Shown here: positions 26,488 through 35,251 of the stretch, piece after piece | How the letters are laid out: the number at the start of each line of letters is the position of its first letter | Numbering within the stretch: position 1 is the stretch's first letter | Source of the DNA: Haliscomenobacter hydrossis DSM 1100 | Lineage (GTDB): Bacteria > Bacteroidota > Bacteroidia > Chitinophagales > Saprospiraceae | Reading direction: 5' to 3' | Assembly (NCBI RefSeq): GCF_000212735.1 | Contig: NC_015510.1 | Coordinates: 4,155,001 to 4,219,000 of the forward strand | DNA: 64,000 nucleotides | Made by a program: the position numbers and the translations under genes | Notes under the pieces: generated by a model | Seen by the model: the letters and a program-made list of their open reading frames with translations, nothing else | Told to the model about the DNA's origin: nothing | Databases searched by the model: none

Positions 26488-26555
26488 CTTGTTTGAAATT
26501 TTGCTGTTTGGGTGAAAACTGATTGCGCTTACCCAATGGCAAAATTTCAAACAAG
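26488..26555. repeat. Inverted repeat between DUF4920 and HD genes
   Basis: Perfect 17-bp arms (26488-26504 and 26539-26555), with an inner TTGGGT/ACCCAA pair (26508-26513, 26531-26536). It lies in the leader of the HD-domain gene or behind the lipoprotein gene, without a T tract. Confidence 0.75.
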
Positions 26556-26587
26556 TGTCCACTTAGCGCTCACCTTCAATTGCAGGA

Positions 26588-27181
26588 ATGGATTACAATG
26601 CAGCCAAGGATTTTATCGTCGATAAGCTCAAGCGCGAACTCTCCGCTGATTTGACTTATCATGGTTTGCACCATACTTTGGACGTCTTTGACATTACCAA
26701 AGAACTCTGCAACATTGAAGCAGTGACCCTTAAAGAAGCAGTGTTGCTCAAGACGGCTGCCCTTTTCCACGATTCAGGGTTTACCATCAACAACAAAGAC
26801 CATGAATTGCTGGGTTGTCAGATTGCCCGTCTCGAATTGCCCAAGTTTGGGTACGACGATGATGAGGTTGAGCAAATTTGTGGCATGATCATGGCCACGA
26901 AAATCCCGCAAAATCCAAAAAATCCCCTGGAAGCCATTCTTTGTGATGCAGATCTGGATTATTTAGGTCGGGATGACTTTTATAGCATCGGTGCCACCTT
27001 GTACCAAGAGTTAAAATCCTATAATGTGCTGCAAAATGAAGAGGCCTGGAACCGCCTACAGGTGTCCTTCCTAGAAAAACATACCTTTTTCACACCCACC
27101 AGTATTGAGCGTCGAGCACCGAAAAAAGCCGCCTATCTGACAGAATTGCGCGATTTGGTGGCTTCCTACGAAAAAAAATAA
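26588..27181 (+). CDS. HD-domain metal-dependent phosphohydrolase
   Basis: 197 residues. The HD ligands are readable as His in LTYHGLHHTLDV, the HD pair in ALFHDSGFTINN (about 61-62) and an Asp in ILCDADLDYLGRDD. HD proteins of this size often hydrolyse nucleotides or cyclic dinucleotides; nothing here identifies the substrate. It stands alone, followed by a terminator-like hairpin at 27244-27315. Confidence 0.85.
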   Translation: MDYNAAKDFIVDKLKRELSADLTYHGLHHTLDVFDITKELCNIEAVTLKEAVLLKTAALFHDSGFTINNKDHELLGCQIARLELPKFGYDDDEVEQICGMIMATKIPQNPKNPLEAILCDADLDYLGRDDFYSIGATLYQELKSYNVLQNEEAWNRLQVSFLEKHTFFTPTSIERRAPKKAAYLTELRDLVASYEKK

Positions 27182-27243
27182 TTTTCCAGGCAGCGAAGAA
27201 ACAACCCTGTGCGTATATGCATCAGTTAAGGTTACAATTCGCT

Positions 27244-27315
27244 AGGCAACCTCGGCTTACACTCACTAGTTGCATTCAAGCAAAACCATTCTCAGCCCGA
27301 GGTTGCCTTTTTTTC
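27244..27315 (+). terminator. Terminator-like hairpin with long loop
   Basis: AGGCAACCTCGG (27244-27255) pairs perfectly with CCGAGGTTGCCT (27297-27308), followed by a seven-T tract. The 41-nt loop is long for a simple terminator, so a small structured RNA ending here is possible. The rest of 27182-27609 shows only the minus-strand terminator at 27433-27479. Confidence 0.6.
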
Positions 27316-27432
27316 TCTCCTTCTATTTGCCTGTGTTCACTACCTAATCCACAACAACAAAAACGCCAAACACACGCTCAGTGAGAAACATGAGGTGCCA
27401 TTTGCGTTTACCCAAACTTGTTTTTGGAAAAA

Positions 27433-27479
27433 GAAAAAAGGGGTATCAAGCTTCTTTGCCCGGAAATGCTCGATACCCC
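27433..27479 (-). terminator. Intrinsic terminator of the small minus-strand gene
   Basis: On the minus strand GGGGTATC and GATACCCC (27472-27479 and 27440-27447) pair, and six T follow. It lies about 130 nt downstream of the small gene at 27610-27807. Confidence 0.7.
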
Positions 27480-27609
27480 GCAGCGCTTTAATTACAGCGT
27501 TCTAACCAATAATATTCTAATGTACAACAGGTAATGCAAAAATCCAAAAAAGCGCTGAAAGAAGTTAGTGGTACTAATAAACCGTATGTCTTTGTGTGTG
27601 GGGTTGGAG

Positions 27610-27807
27610 CTACATGCCATCAAGATCGATACTAGTCATTTTTCCACCGGATGAACACTCTACCGTATTGTCATCATAAAGTGGTGCAGATTGATCTTGA
27701 TACCCCGAAGTTTGCTCCGCTACACTATTGTTGCTTTGGTTAAGTTGCCCCAAAGAAAAGTCTGCGTTGCTGAAGAACAGCAACAAGCTGATGATAATTG
27801 CCTCCAT
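27610..27807 (-). CDS. Small hypothetical peptide with hydrophobic N-terminus
   Basis: 65 residues: MEAIIISLLLFFSNADFSLG, then a polar Asn/Ser/Gln-rich stretch and a C-terminal ECSSGGKMTSIDLDGM. The N-terminus is hydrophobic but lacks a basic start, so it is a poor signal peptide. Support for a real gene comes from its surroundings: a consensus promoter 22 nt upstream (27829-27860) and a minus-strand terminator downstream. It is divergent from the helical-repeat protein at 28001. No family recognised. Confidence 0.5.
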   Translation of the reverse strand: MEAIIISLLLFFSNADFSLGQLNQSNNSVAEQTSGYQDQSAPLYDDNTVECSSGGKMTSIDLDGM

Positions 27808-27828
27808 AAGTCATTGATTTTGTTACAA

Positions 27829-27860
27829 CAAAGGTAGGGTGGCCATAGAGGGGCAGCAAT
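27829..27860 (-). promoter_or_regulatory. Promoter of the small peptide gene
   Basis: Minus strand ATTG (27857-27860), 20-nt spacer, TACCTTTG (27829-27836). The -7 box is an exact match and sits 22 nt before the start codon. Confidence 0.6.
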
Positions 27861-28000
27861 TTCGTTTTACAGCGAAATGCGATAGGAAAGATTTTTCATT
27901 TTATTGTAAAAATATTTAGCAATAGACTGTTAAAGAATGAGTTGGTTTTTATATTTTTAAGAGATTTTAACAGATTATTAAAAATAAATTATTTGCGCCA

Positions 28001-29524
28001 ATGACCCATCTGATCGATTTGGTTCGCCTACTCAACAAAAATAAGTTCAAACACCTGGAAGTTTTTGTGGAAAACTCCAAGCTCAAAATCTTCTACGAAA
28101 AACTGGCCGACGGCTCTTTAACCAGCGAACAAGCAGCCCAGGATTTTTTTTTTCCTAAAAACAAAAACGCCAAATTATACTACTATCGTTTGGCCCAGCA
28201 ATTGGAAGAACGTTTGCTCAACCTGCTTTTTTTGATCGATTTTCACAAAACGGCAGCCAATCAGCTACAAAAAGAAGCCTTGACCTGTTACCGCAATTAT
28301 GCTGCAGTCAATTCCCTCTTGGTCAGGTTCATGCGGGCACCCGCGATCAAATTGGCCGAGGAAACCATCAAAATCTCCCTTAAACATGAATTCACCGACA
28401 TCACTCTCCCCTTGGCTCGTCATTTGGCTGTGCATTATGGGTCAATTGAAAAAGTCAAAAAAAAATACCTTTATTACACCAAAATTGTAGAAACCTCACA
28501 AGAAATTTTGTACGCAGAAATTCTTGCGGAAAAATATTACCTCGAATTTTCTTGGCATTACAATGATAAACGCTCATCAGATTTAAAATTTGCATTAAAA
28601 ATTGCTCAATATTCAGAAGAACTAAAAACCTACACCAATCGGTTTTCTTCATACCGGCTAAATCTTCTTGCTCACAGTATTTTTGTACTTCGGTATCAAG
28701 CAGCGGGCGACTATGAAAATATGGTTGTAGCATGCCAAAAGGCTTTATTGTTTTTTGAGAATAAGCAGCAAGAACGATCAAGGCCGCAAATTCTATTCTT
28801 CTCCAATAAAATGGTCTCTGCCTACTGCATGCTTAGAGATTATGTGAATGGAGCTGAAATTGGAAAAAAAAACTTAGTTCTGTCTCCAAAAGGGAGCTTC
28901 AATTGGTTTCAAAATTGTGACAGCCTCCTACAACTTTATCTCCACGCCCAAGAATACAATACTGCTTTAGAATGCTTTTTGGAAGTGGTCAACAATTCTA
29001 TGTTCTCAAAACAACCACCCATCACTCAGGAAAGATGGCGCATCTTCGAAGCTTTGGTGTTTTATTTGATCCGTACGGGCAGAGTGACCAACCCCCCAGA
29101 ACTCAACATCAAGTTTCGCAGCAAAAAATTCATCAATGAGTTCAGGTTGTCCAACCAGGACAAAACGGGCGAAAACATCAATCTGATTACGATTCAAATC
29201 CTTTTCCTGCTTTTGGACAAAGATTATGACAGCATCATTGATAAAATGGACGCCCTCAACTCTTATTCCCACCGCCATTTACGGCGCGACGAGAGTTACC
29301 GCAGCAACTGCTTCATCAAAATGCTCTTACAATTGGACAAAGGCCACTTCAACCGCATCGCCGTGCAGCGCAAAGCCGAACCCTATTATCAAAAGCTCCT
29401 GCAAGTGCCGCTCAGTAAAGCCAAACAAGATTACGATTTGGAGATTATTCCTTACGAGACCCTTTGGGAGTTTGCATTGGAGAGTCTTTCCCCTTCCAAT
29501 ACCACAAAAGTAAGGGACAATTAA
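28001..29524 (+). CDS. Cytosolic helical-repeat (TPR-like) protein of unknown function
   Basis: 507 residues, no signal peptide or membrane segment. The sequence is alpha-helical throughout, with regularly spaced aromatic and Ala/Leu positions (NCDSLLQLYLHAQEYNTALE, YQAAGDYENMVVACQKALLF) resembling degenerate TPR units from about residue 120. No catalytic motif is visible. The start MTHLIDLVRLLNKNKF is chosen as the only Met near the beginning. Its divergent neighbour is a small peptide gene 193 bp away. Confidence 0.7.
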   Translation: MTHLIDLVRLLNKNKFKHLEVFVENSKLKIFYEKLADGSLTSEQAAQDFFFPKNKNAKLYYYRLAQQLEERLLNLLFLIDFHKTAANQLQKEALTCYRNYAAVNSLLVRFMRAPAIKLAEETIKISLKHEFTDITLPLARHLAVHYGSIEKVKKKYLYYTKIVETSQEILYAEILAEKYYLEFSWHYNDKRSSDLKFALKIAQYSEELKTYTNRFSSYRLNLLAHSIFVLRYQAAGDYENMVVACQKALLFFENKQQERSRPQILFFSNKMVSAYCMLRDYVNGAEIGKKNLVLSPKGSFNWFQNCDSLLQLYLHAQEYNTALECFLEVVNNSMFSKQPPITQERWRIFEALVFYLIRTGRVTNPPELNIKFRSKKFINEFRLSNQDKTGENINLITIQILFLLLDKDYDSIIDKMDALNSYSHRHLRRDESYRSNCFIKMLLQLDKGHFNRIAVQRKAEPYYQKLLQVPLSKAKQDYDLEIIPYETLWEFALESLSPSNTTKVRDN

Positions 29525-29566
29525 AGAAAAATCAGTTGCGTTTTTCAACTAAAAAAAAGAGGTGAG

Positions 29567-29630
29567 AATCTTATAAATGATAAGATTTAGGATCATAAAA
29601 AATTCATTATGAATTTTTTATGATCCTAAA
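29567..29630. repeat. Overlapping hairpins between convergent genes
   Basis: A 22-bp perfect inverted repeat with a single central base (29586-29607, 29609-29630) overlaps a shorter one (29567-29574, 29580-29587), so only one can form at a time. It lies between the helical-repeat gene and the convergent bestrophin gene and is probably a bidirectional terminator. Confidence 0.8.
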
Positions 29631-29655
29631 TAAGCTAATAAAATTACATTTTTAC

Positions 29656-30534
29656 CTAAATCAACTCCCCGATATGCATCTGGATGTTGCGGCTGATCAT
29701 ACCCAGGGGCAAATCATTCTCATCCGCGCCGAAGGGTTCTTCAATTTCCTCGGCAATAATTTCCAAACTGGCCAGTACATAAAAGATAAAGGCCACAATG
29801 GGGATGACGTAGTACCCAAGGCTAAACACGTAACCAAAAGGCAGGGTCATGATGTAAAAAAAGATAAACTTTTTGATGAACACGCTATAGGAATAGGGAA
29901 TGGGGGTGTTTTTGATGCGTTCACAAGCCCCACATACTTCCGTAAATGATTGCAACTCCAGGTTGAGGAAAAAGAGGTGTTCCGCTTTGAGTTTGCCTTG
30001 TTCAGCAAGCAAGAGTACCCGGTTGTACAACAAAGCTGCAATTTGGTTGGGGATGTGTTTTTCCAGGTCCATCTTTTGTTGTACACCAGCAGGCAATTTG
30101 TCAAACAATTCAATGCGGGTTTCCTCGCTGCGCAGGTGCCGCTGCAAAGCCGCTGCGTAGGCAGGGATCATGGCCCGGAAAAAATCGCGCTCTTCGGCTT
30201 CAGCATGGAGCAAGGCCGCAAGCTTCATGGCCAGGTTGCGGCTGTTGTTGACCAGTGTGCCCCACAAACGCCTTCCTTCCCACCAGCGTTCGTAAGCGGT
30301 ATTCGTCCGAAAAACCAGCAAAAAAGAAATGACAAAGCCCAGCAAGGTGTGCATGACCGAAATATTGCGCACATAACTTTTGGCGCTCAGTTGCCAGATC
30401 TCCAATTCTAAATAGGCTATCCCGGCAGAATATAGCGAAATAAGCACGATCATGGGGAACAGTCGCCGCACCGTATCCGAACGATGAAAGCGAAAGATGA
30501 AAGTGATCCAGTCTTTTGGGTTGTAACTTATCAT
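29656..30534 (-). CDS. Bestrophin-family anion channel protein
   Basis: 292 residues starting at MISYNPKDWITFIFRFH (ATG 30532-30534). The open frame continues 194 codons upstream, but that part is antisense to the xylulokinase gene and lacks family features. LLVFRTNTAYERWWEGRRLWGTLVNNSRN is the bestrophin/YneE signature. Four hydrophobic segments and EPFGADENDLPL near the C-terminus fit pentameric bacterial bestrophins. It probably conducts ions across the inner membrane. Confidence 0.9.
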   Translation of the reverse strand: MISYNPKDWITFIFRFHRSDTVRRLFPMIVLISLYSAGIAYLELEIWQLSAKSYVRNISVMHTLLGFVISFLLVFRTNTAYERWWEGRRLWGTLVNNSRNLAMKLAALLHAEAEERDFFRAMIPAYAAALQRHLRSEETRIELFDKLPAGVQQKMDLEKHIPNQIAALLYNRVLLLAEQGKLKAEHLFFLNLELQSFTEVCGACERIKNTPIPYSYSVFIKKFIFFYIMTLPFGYVFSLGYYVIPIVAFIFYVLASLEIIAEEIEEPFGADENDLPLGMISRNIQMHIGELI

Positions 30535-30648
30535 GGCCTTTTTTTGGTTAATTCGTTTTTGAGCTTGTTTAAGTATTTTTGTTTTAGGCGAAAATACCTT
30601 TCTTTGTTTCGAACTATACAACAAACAAATAAATAAACGCACAAATTT

Positions 30649-32136
30649 ATGTACCTCATTGGATATGACATAGGCAGTTCTTCGGTAAAAGCGGCATTGG
30701 TCGATGCTGAAAGCGGCAAAACTTTGGTGCGCACGCAATATCCGGATCGCGAGATGGATATGCAAGCCCCTCGTGCCGGTTGGGCAGAACAACATCCTGA
30801 CCAATGGTGGGAGGGGATTGTGCAGGCTACCCAGCGCTTGTTGAAAAGCCATTCCTTCAATCCTCAATCCGTAAAAGCCATCGGGATTTCTTACCAGATG
30901 CACGGTCTGGTGCTGGTGGATGCGGCGGATCAGGTGCTGCGACCGTCCATCATTTGGTGTGATGGTCGGGCAGTAGACATTGGTGCTGCTGCATTCGAAC
31001 GCATCGGGCAACAAAAAGCCCTGGCGCACTTGCTCAACTCTCCAGGCAATTTCACCGCTTCCAAACTGCGTTGGGTACAAGAGAACGAACCCGAGCTGTA
31101 TCGGCGCATCAAACACTTTATGCTTCCCGGCGACTACATTGCCCTCAAAATGACCGGAGAAACCTGCTCAACCATTTCTGGACTTTCTGAAGGCATATTT
31201 TGGGATTTTTTGGAGCAAAAGCCTGCCGATCTGGTTTTCCAGGATTACGGGATCGATCCAGCTTTAATGCCTGCCCTGCAACCCACTTTTGGCATCCAGG
31301 GCGCATTGCGGGCAGAGGCGGCGGCTGAGTTGGGCCTGGTTGCGGGTATTCCGGTGGCTTACCGGGCAGGAGATCAGCCCAATAATGCCCTTTCCCTCAA
31401 CGTGCTTGATCCAGGTGAAGTGGCGGCTACCGGGGGTACTTCCGGGGTAGTATATGCCATTACAGACCAGGCGGTGTACGATCCTCTGTCCCGAGTCAAT
31501 GGTTTTGCCCACGTCAATTATACCCTGGAGCACCCTTCCATCGGGGTGTTGATGTGCATCAATGGTGCAGGCATTACTTATAGCTGGTTGCGGCAAAACA
31601 TGGGTGCAGCGGGAGTGTCTTACCCCGAATTGGAAGAACGCGCCGCGCAGGTTCCTATTGGCGCCGATGGCTTGTCGATCCTGCCCTTCGGAAATAGCGC
31701 CGAACGCATCCTGAACAATGTCGATTTGGGTGCTCAAATCCAGGGACTCAACTTCAACCGCCACGGACAAGCGCACTTGATTCGCGCAGGGCTGGAAGGT
31801 ATTGCGTTTGCGTTTGTGTATGGCATGAGCATCCTGCAAGAAATGGGGCTCGACCTGAAAGTAATGCGGGTGGGCAATGACAACTTGTTTCAATCGCGTA
31901 TCTTTGCCGAAACCATTGCTACCTTGTGCAACAGCCACATTGAAATGCTGGATACCACCGGGGCAGTAGGTGCAGCTAAAGGAGCGGGATTTGGGGCAGG
32001 CGTTTATTCATCTTTGCGCGAAGCGCTGGGCAGTACGCCCAAAGTGGGAGCTTATGAGCCTTTATCCAATGCTGATGCGCATACCGCCGCGTACAGTGTT
32101 TGGTTAAACCAATTGCATAAACTATCAAACAAATAG
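30649..32136 (+). CDS. xylB: Xylulokinase
   Basis: 495 residues, FGGY kinase. The N-terminal phosphate-binding [13 protein letters not shown], the substrate region [11 protein letters not shown] and [11 protein letters not shown], and the C-terminal ATP-binding [13 protein letters not shown] are all present. It phosphorylates D-xylulose to xylulose 5-phosphate after xylose isomerase. The xylA gene begins 5 bp later, which fixes the role. The first part of the transcript is divergent from the bestrophin gene across 114 bp. No XylR or transporter gene is adjacent. Confidence 0.95.
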   Translation: MYLIGYDIGSSSVKAALVDAESGKTLVRTQYPDREMDMQAPRAGWAEQHPDQWWEGIVQATQRLLKSHSFNPQSVKAIGISYQMHGLVLVDAADQVLRPSIIWCDGRAVDIGAAAFERIGQQKALAHLLNSPGNFTASKLRWVQENEPELYRRIKHFMLPGDYIALKMTGETCSTISGLSEGIFWDFLEQKPADLVFQDYGIDPALMPALQPTFGIQGALRAEAAAELGLVAGIPVAYRAGDQPNNALSLNVLDPGEVAATGGTSGVVYAITDQAVYDPLSRVNGFAHVNYTLEHPSIGVLMCINGAGITYSWLRQNMGAAGVSYPELEERAAQVPIGADGLSILPFGNSAERILNNVDLGAQIQGLNFNRHGQAHLIRAGLEGIAFAFVYGMSILQEMGLDLKVMRVGNDNLFQSRIFAETIATLCNSHIEMLDTTGAVGAAKGAGFGAGVYSSLREALGSTPKVGAYEPLSNADAHTAAYSVWLNQLHKLSNK

Positions 32137-32141
32137 AAATC

Positions 32142-33476
32142 ATGAGTAATTCTGTTGTATTGGGGAATCGCGAGTATTTTCCCGGGATTGGGAAAATACA
32201 GTTTGAAGGAGCTGGCTCCGACAATCCGCTGGCCTTTAAATACTACGATGAAAATCGGGTAGTGGCGGGCAAAACCATGAAAGAGCATTTTCGCTTTGCT
32301 ACGGCTTATTGGCATACTTTCTGTGGTACAGGTGGAGATCCCTTTGGCCCGGGCACTAAAAAGTTCCCCTGGTTGGAGGCAAGTGACGCGGTACAGTCTG
32401 CCAAGGACAAAATGGATGCCGCATTTGAGTTTTTTACCAAAATTGGCACGCCCTATTTTTGTTTCCACGATGTGGATTTGGTAGACGAAGGCCCCAGCCT
32501 CGCTGAAAGCGAGCGACGGTTAAGCGCCATCGTTGACTACGCCAAAGAAAAGATTGCTGCTTCAGGGGTAAAGGTGCTGTGGGGAACGGCCAATTTGTTT
32601 TCCAATCCCCGCTACATGAATGGCGCGGCCACCAGCCCGGATTTTAGTGTAGCAGCATATGCTGGAGCGCAGCTCAAAAATGCCATCGATGCCACCATTG
32701 CACTCAATGGAGAAAACTACGTATTCTGGGGTGGTCGTGAAGGTTACATGTCTTTGCTGAATACTGACATGAAGCGGGAGCAAGAGCACTTGGCCCGTAT
32801 GTTGAGCATGTCGCGGGATTATGCCCGCAGCCAAGGCTTCAAAGGGGTGTTTTTTATCGAACCCAAACCCATGGAGCCCAGTAAGCACCAGTACGATTTT
32901 GACTGTGCTACGGTGGTTGGTTTCCTCAACCGTTATGGTCTGGCTGATGATTTTAAAATCAACATCGAAGTAAACCACGCCACTTTGGCGCTGCATACTT
33001 TCCAGCACGAGCTACAAGTGGCCGCCGATGCGGGCATGTTGGGCAGCATTGACGCCAACCGTGGCGATTACCAAAATGGCTGGGATACCGACCAGTTCCC
33101 CAACAACGTTATGGAATTGACGGAGTCGATGTTGGTGATCCTGCAAGCTGGTGGTTTACAAGGCGGTGGGGTGAATTTTGATGCCAAAACCCGCCGTAAC
33201 TCCACCGATCTGATCGATATCTTCTACGCCCACATTGGTGGTATGGATGTGTTTGCCCGGGCTTTGATTGCTGCCGACGCGGTTTTGAGCAAGTCGAAAT
33301 TTTTGGCCATGCGCAAAGAGCGTTATGCTAGTTACGACAGCGGCAAAGGCAAGGAGTTTGAAGATGGAAAACTCAGCCTGCAAGATCTGCATGCTTTGGC
33401 CCACGCCAATCCTGAGCCGGGATTGAGCAGCGGAAGACAGGAGTTGTACGAGAACATCCTGACTCAGTACACATAG
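32142..33476 (+). CDS. xylA: Xylose isomerase
   Basis: 444 residues, the class II length. FCFHDVDL carries the catalytic His-Asp, [19 protein letters not shown] the substrate region, [16 protein letters not shown] the metal glutamate, and [20 protein letters not shown] the metal aspartates. It converts xylose to xylulose. It follows xylB by 5 bp and ends at an inverted repeat. Confidence 0.98.
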   Translation: MSNSVVLGNREYFPGIGKIQFEGAGSDNPLAFKYYDENRVVAGKTMKEHFRFATAYWHTFCGTGGDPFGPGTKKFPWLEASDAVQSAKDKMDAAFEFFTKIGTPYFCFHDVDLVDEGPSLAESERRLSAIVDYAKEKIAASGVKVLWGTANLFSNPRYMNGAATSPDFSVAAYAGAQLKNAIDATIALNGENYVFWGGREGYMSLLNTDMKREQEHLARMLSMSRDYARSQGFKGVFFIEPKPMEPSKHQYDFDCATVVGFLNRYGLADDFKINIEVNHATLALHTFQHELQVAADAGMLGSIDANRGDYQNGWDTDQFPNNVMELTESMLVILQAGGLQGGGVNFDAKTRRNSTDLIDIFYAHIGGMDVFARALIAADAVLSKSKFLAMRKERYASYDSGKGKEFEDGKLSLQDLHALAHANPEPGLSSGRQELYENILTQYT

Positions 33477-33482
33477 TTGGCT

Positions 33483-33572
33483 AATGACGAATAAAGAATG
33501 ACGATTGACGAATTTGTCAGTCACTGAGCGAAGCCTAAGTGCCGATAAATTCGTCATTCTTTATTCGTTATT
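33483..33572. repeat. TGACGAAT-word inverted repeat
   Basis: 22-bp arms with one mismatch (33483-33504 and 33551-33572). The loop holds CACTGAGCGAAG (33522-33533), also found in the loop of the element at 37157-37251. It lies between the convergent xylA and glpF. Confidence 0.8.
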
Positions 33573-33578
33573 TTTTAA

Positions 33579-34292
33579 TCAAAAGCCAAACCCATTCAAA
33601 ATGCCACCAGCAATCAACGCTGCTACAATCGGCCCAACGACTGGCACCCAGGCATAGCCCCAGTCGCTCCCTCCTTTTCCGGCAATGGGCAGAATGGTAT
33701 GTGCAATCCGGGGACCCAAATCCCGGGCGGGATTGATGGCATAACCCGTCGTGCCGCCTAAACTCAGGCCAATGGCCCAGACCAAAACACCGACCAACAG
33801 CGGTGCCATACCCGAACCAGCCTCCGCATACAAAGCAATTACACCAATGAGCAGCACCAGTGTACCAATGATTTCACTGATCAGGTTGGCTGGAGCGTTG
33901 GGAATAGCTGGACTCGTACTGAAAGCCGCCAGCTTAGCACCCTGATCATTGGTCGCTCCCCAATGTGGCAGGTGGTGTAGCCACACCAACGTAGCCCCCA
34001 ATATGGCCCCCAACAGCTGGGCACTGATGAATGGAAGGACGTTGCTGAAGTTGTTGTCTTTGACCGCCATGGCAATGGTGACCGCCGGATTGAGGTGGGC
34101 ACCAGGACTACCAAATTTTTGGGCGATAAAGATGCCCATGGTCACTGCAAAGCCCCAGCCCGCCGTTATGGCAATCAAACCGCCGTTGTTTCCTTTGGTT
34201 TTGCTGAGTAAAACGTTGGCAACTACACCATTGCCCAGCAGGATGAGCACCATAGTGCCAATGAGCTCACCCAAAAAAGGAGAAGTAATCAT
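33579..34292 (-). CDS. glpF: Glycerol facilitator / aquaglyceroporin (MIP family)
   Basis: 237 residues, six membrane segments. Both NPA boxes are intact: HLNPAVT and AINPARDLGPR. The Asp after the second NPAR favours glycerol-type over strict water channels. No glycerol kinase or regulator gene is nearby, so the substrate range is inferred. Confidence 0.92.
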   Translation of the reverse strand: MITSPFLGELIGTMVLILLGNGVVANVLLSKTKGNNGGLIAITAGWGFAVTMGIFIAQKFGSPGAHLNPAVTIAMAVKDNNFSNVLPFISAQLLGAILGATLVWLHHLPHWGATNDQGAKLAAFSTSPAIPNAPANLISEIIGTLVLLIGVIALYAEAGSGMAPLLVGVLVWAIGLSLGGTTGYAINPARDLGPRIAHTILPIAGKGGSDWGYAWVPVVGPIVAALIAGGILNGFGF

Positions 34293-34319
34293 TCGAGAAG
34301 GGTTTTAAGCGTGTGTTTA

Positions 34320-34327
34320 CAAATTTA
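34320..34327 (-). promoter_or_regulatory. -7 element TAAATTTG upstream of glpF
   Basis: Exact TAnnTTTG on the minus strand 27 nt before the glpF start. The -33 box is unclear. Confidence 0.4.
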
Positions 34328-34372
34328 CTTTGTGCTTGACTTGTACATCAATAAATAGACCAGTTTTTTTTA

Positions 34373-34398
34373 GACATGCGTAAGTTTTTATGCATGTC
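34373..34398. repeat. Short hairpin overlapping the rsmA stop
   Basis: GACATGC (34373-34379) and GCATGTC (34392-34398) pair around 12 nt. The right arm covers the first two bases of the rsmA stop codon (34397-34399). It has no T tract in the rsmA direction. Confidence 0.4.
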
Positions 34399-35179
34399 AA
34401 TGGTTGTTAAGGTTTTGCAGCTTACGGGTTATTTCAATGAAATCGTTTAAGGCCAGTTGTTCCGGACGTTGCTGATAAAAAACATCCTCCAATATTTCGA
34501 CACTTTCTGCGAACAAGGGCTTCAATGTATTGCGCAGCATCTTGCGCCGTTGGTTAAACGACGTTTTGACCACTTGCCGAAAAAGTGCTTCATCACAGCC
34601 AAGGTCTTGATTTTCTTTGCGCAGCAAACGAATTACTGCCGATTGTACCTTGGGTGGAGGTGAAAAACAACTTTTGTCAACATTGAACAAGGTTTTACCC
34701 TCATAATAAGCCTGAGTCAAAACACTGATCACCCCATAATCTTTGCCACCCGGTTTGGCAATGATCCGATCCGCCATTTCTTTTTGAAACATCCCGACCA
34801 TTTCCGGCACATAAGGCCGGAATTTGATCATGTGAAAAACAATTTGTGAAGAGATGTTGTAGGGGAAGTTGCCAATCAAGCCAAAGGCCTGGCCGTTAAA
34901 TACCGCCGCGAGGTCAACTTTAAGAAAATCCCCGGAAATAATGTTGTCCTGCAATTGTGGATAGTATTTTTGGAGGTAGTTGACCATGTCCACGTCTGCT
35001 TCAACCACTTTTAGTGAAGCGGTTTTTGCCAGTAAATATTTGGTCAGCATACCTTTTCCAGGACCTACTTCCAAAACAAGAGGAGCCAATTCGGTGTTGG
35101 TTGTTAAACTATTGGCGATGCGTTCGGCAATTTCTTCCCGGTTGAGAAAGTGCTGCCCAAAGGATTTTTTAGCTTTCAA
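34397..35179 (-). CDS. rsmA: 16S rRNA (adenine1518-N6/adenine1519-N6)-dimethyltransferase
   Basis: 260 residues. KKSFGQHFLN is the KsgA/RsmA start, VLEVGPGKGMLTKYL the SAM-binding motif and IGNFPYNISSQIVF the NLPY-type catalytic motif (here NFPY). It dimethylates two adjacent adenines near the 3' end of 16S rRNA. It is divergent from pdxA across 72 bp. Confidence 0.97.
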   Translation of the reverse strand: MKAKKSFGQHFLNREEIAERIANSLTTNTELAPLVLEVGPGKGMLTKYLLAKTASLKVVEADVDMVNYLQKYYPQLQDNIISGDFLKVDLAAVFNGQAFGLIGNFPYNISSQIVFHMIKFRPYVPEMVGMFQKEMADRIIAKPGGKDYGVISVLTQAYYEGKTLFNVDKSCFSPPPKVQSAVIRLLRKENQDLGCDEALFRQVVKTSFNQRRKMLRNTLKPLFAESVEILEDVFYQQRPEQLALNDFIEITRKLQNLNNH

Positions 35180-35211
35180 AACAATTTTCTGCTTTTTTTA
35201 CCATTACTTTG

Positions 35212-35219
35212 CAAAACTA
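35212..35219 (-). promoter_or_regulatory. -7 element TAGTTTTG upstream of rsmA
   Basis: Exact TAnnTTTG on the minus strand 32 nt before the rsmA ATG. The -33 box is unclear. Confidence 0.45.
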
Positions 35220-35251
35220 TCAAAATTAAATACAACCCGTAGGATTTAACT

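Noticed and set aside
30535-31116. 194-codon N-terminal extension of the bestrophin gene
   Set aside because: It is antisense to xylB and lacks bestrophin features; the MISYNPKDW start fits the family.
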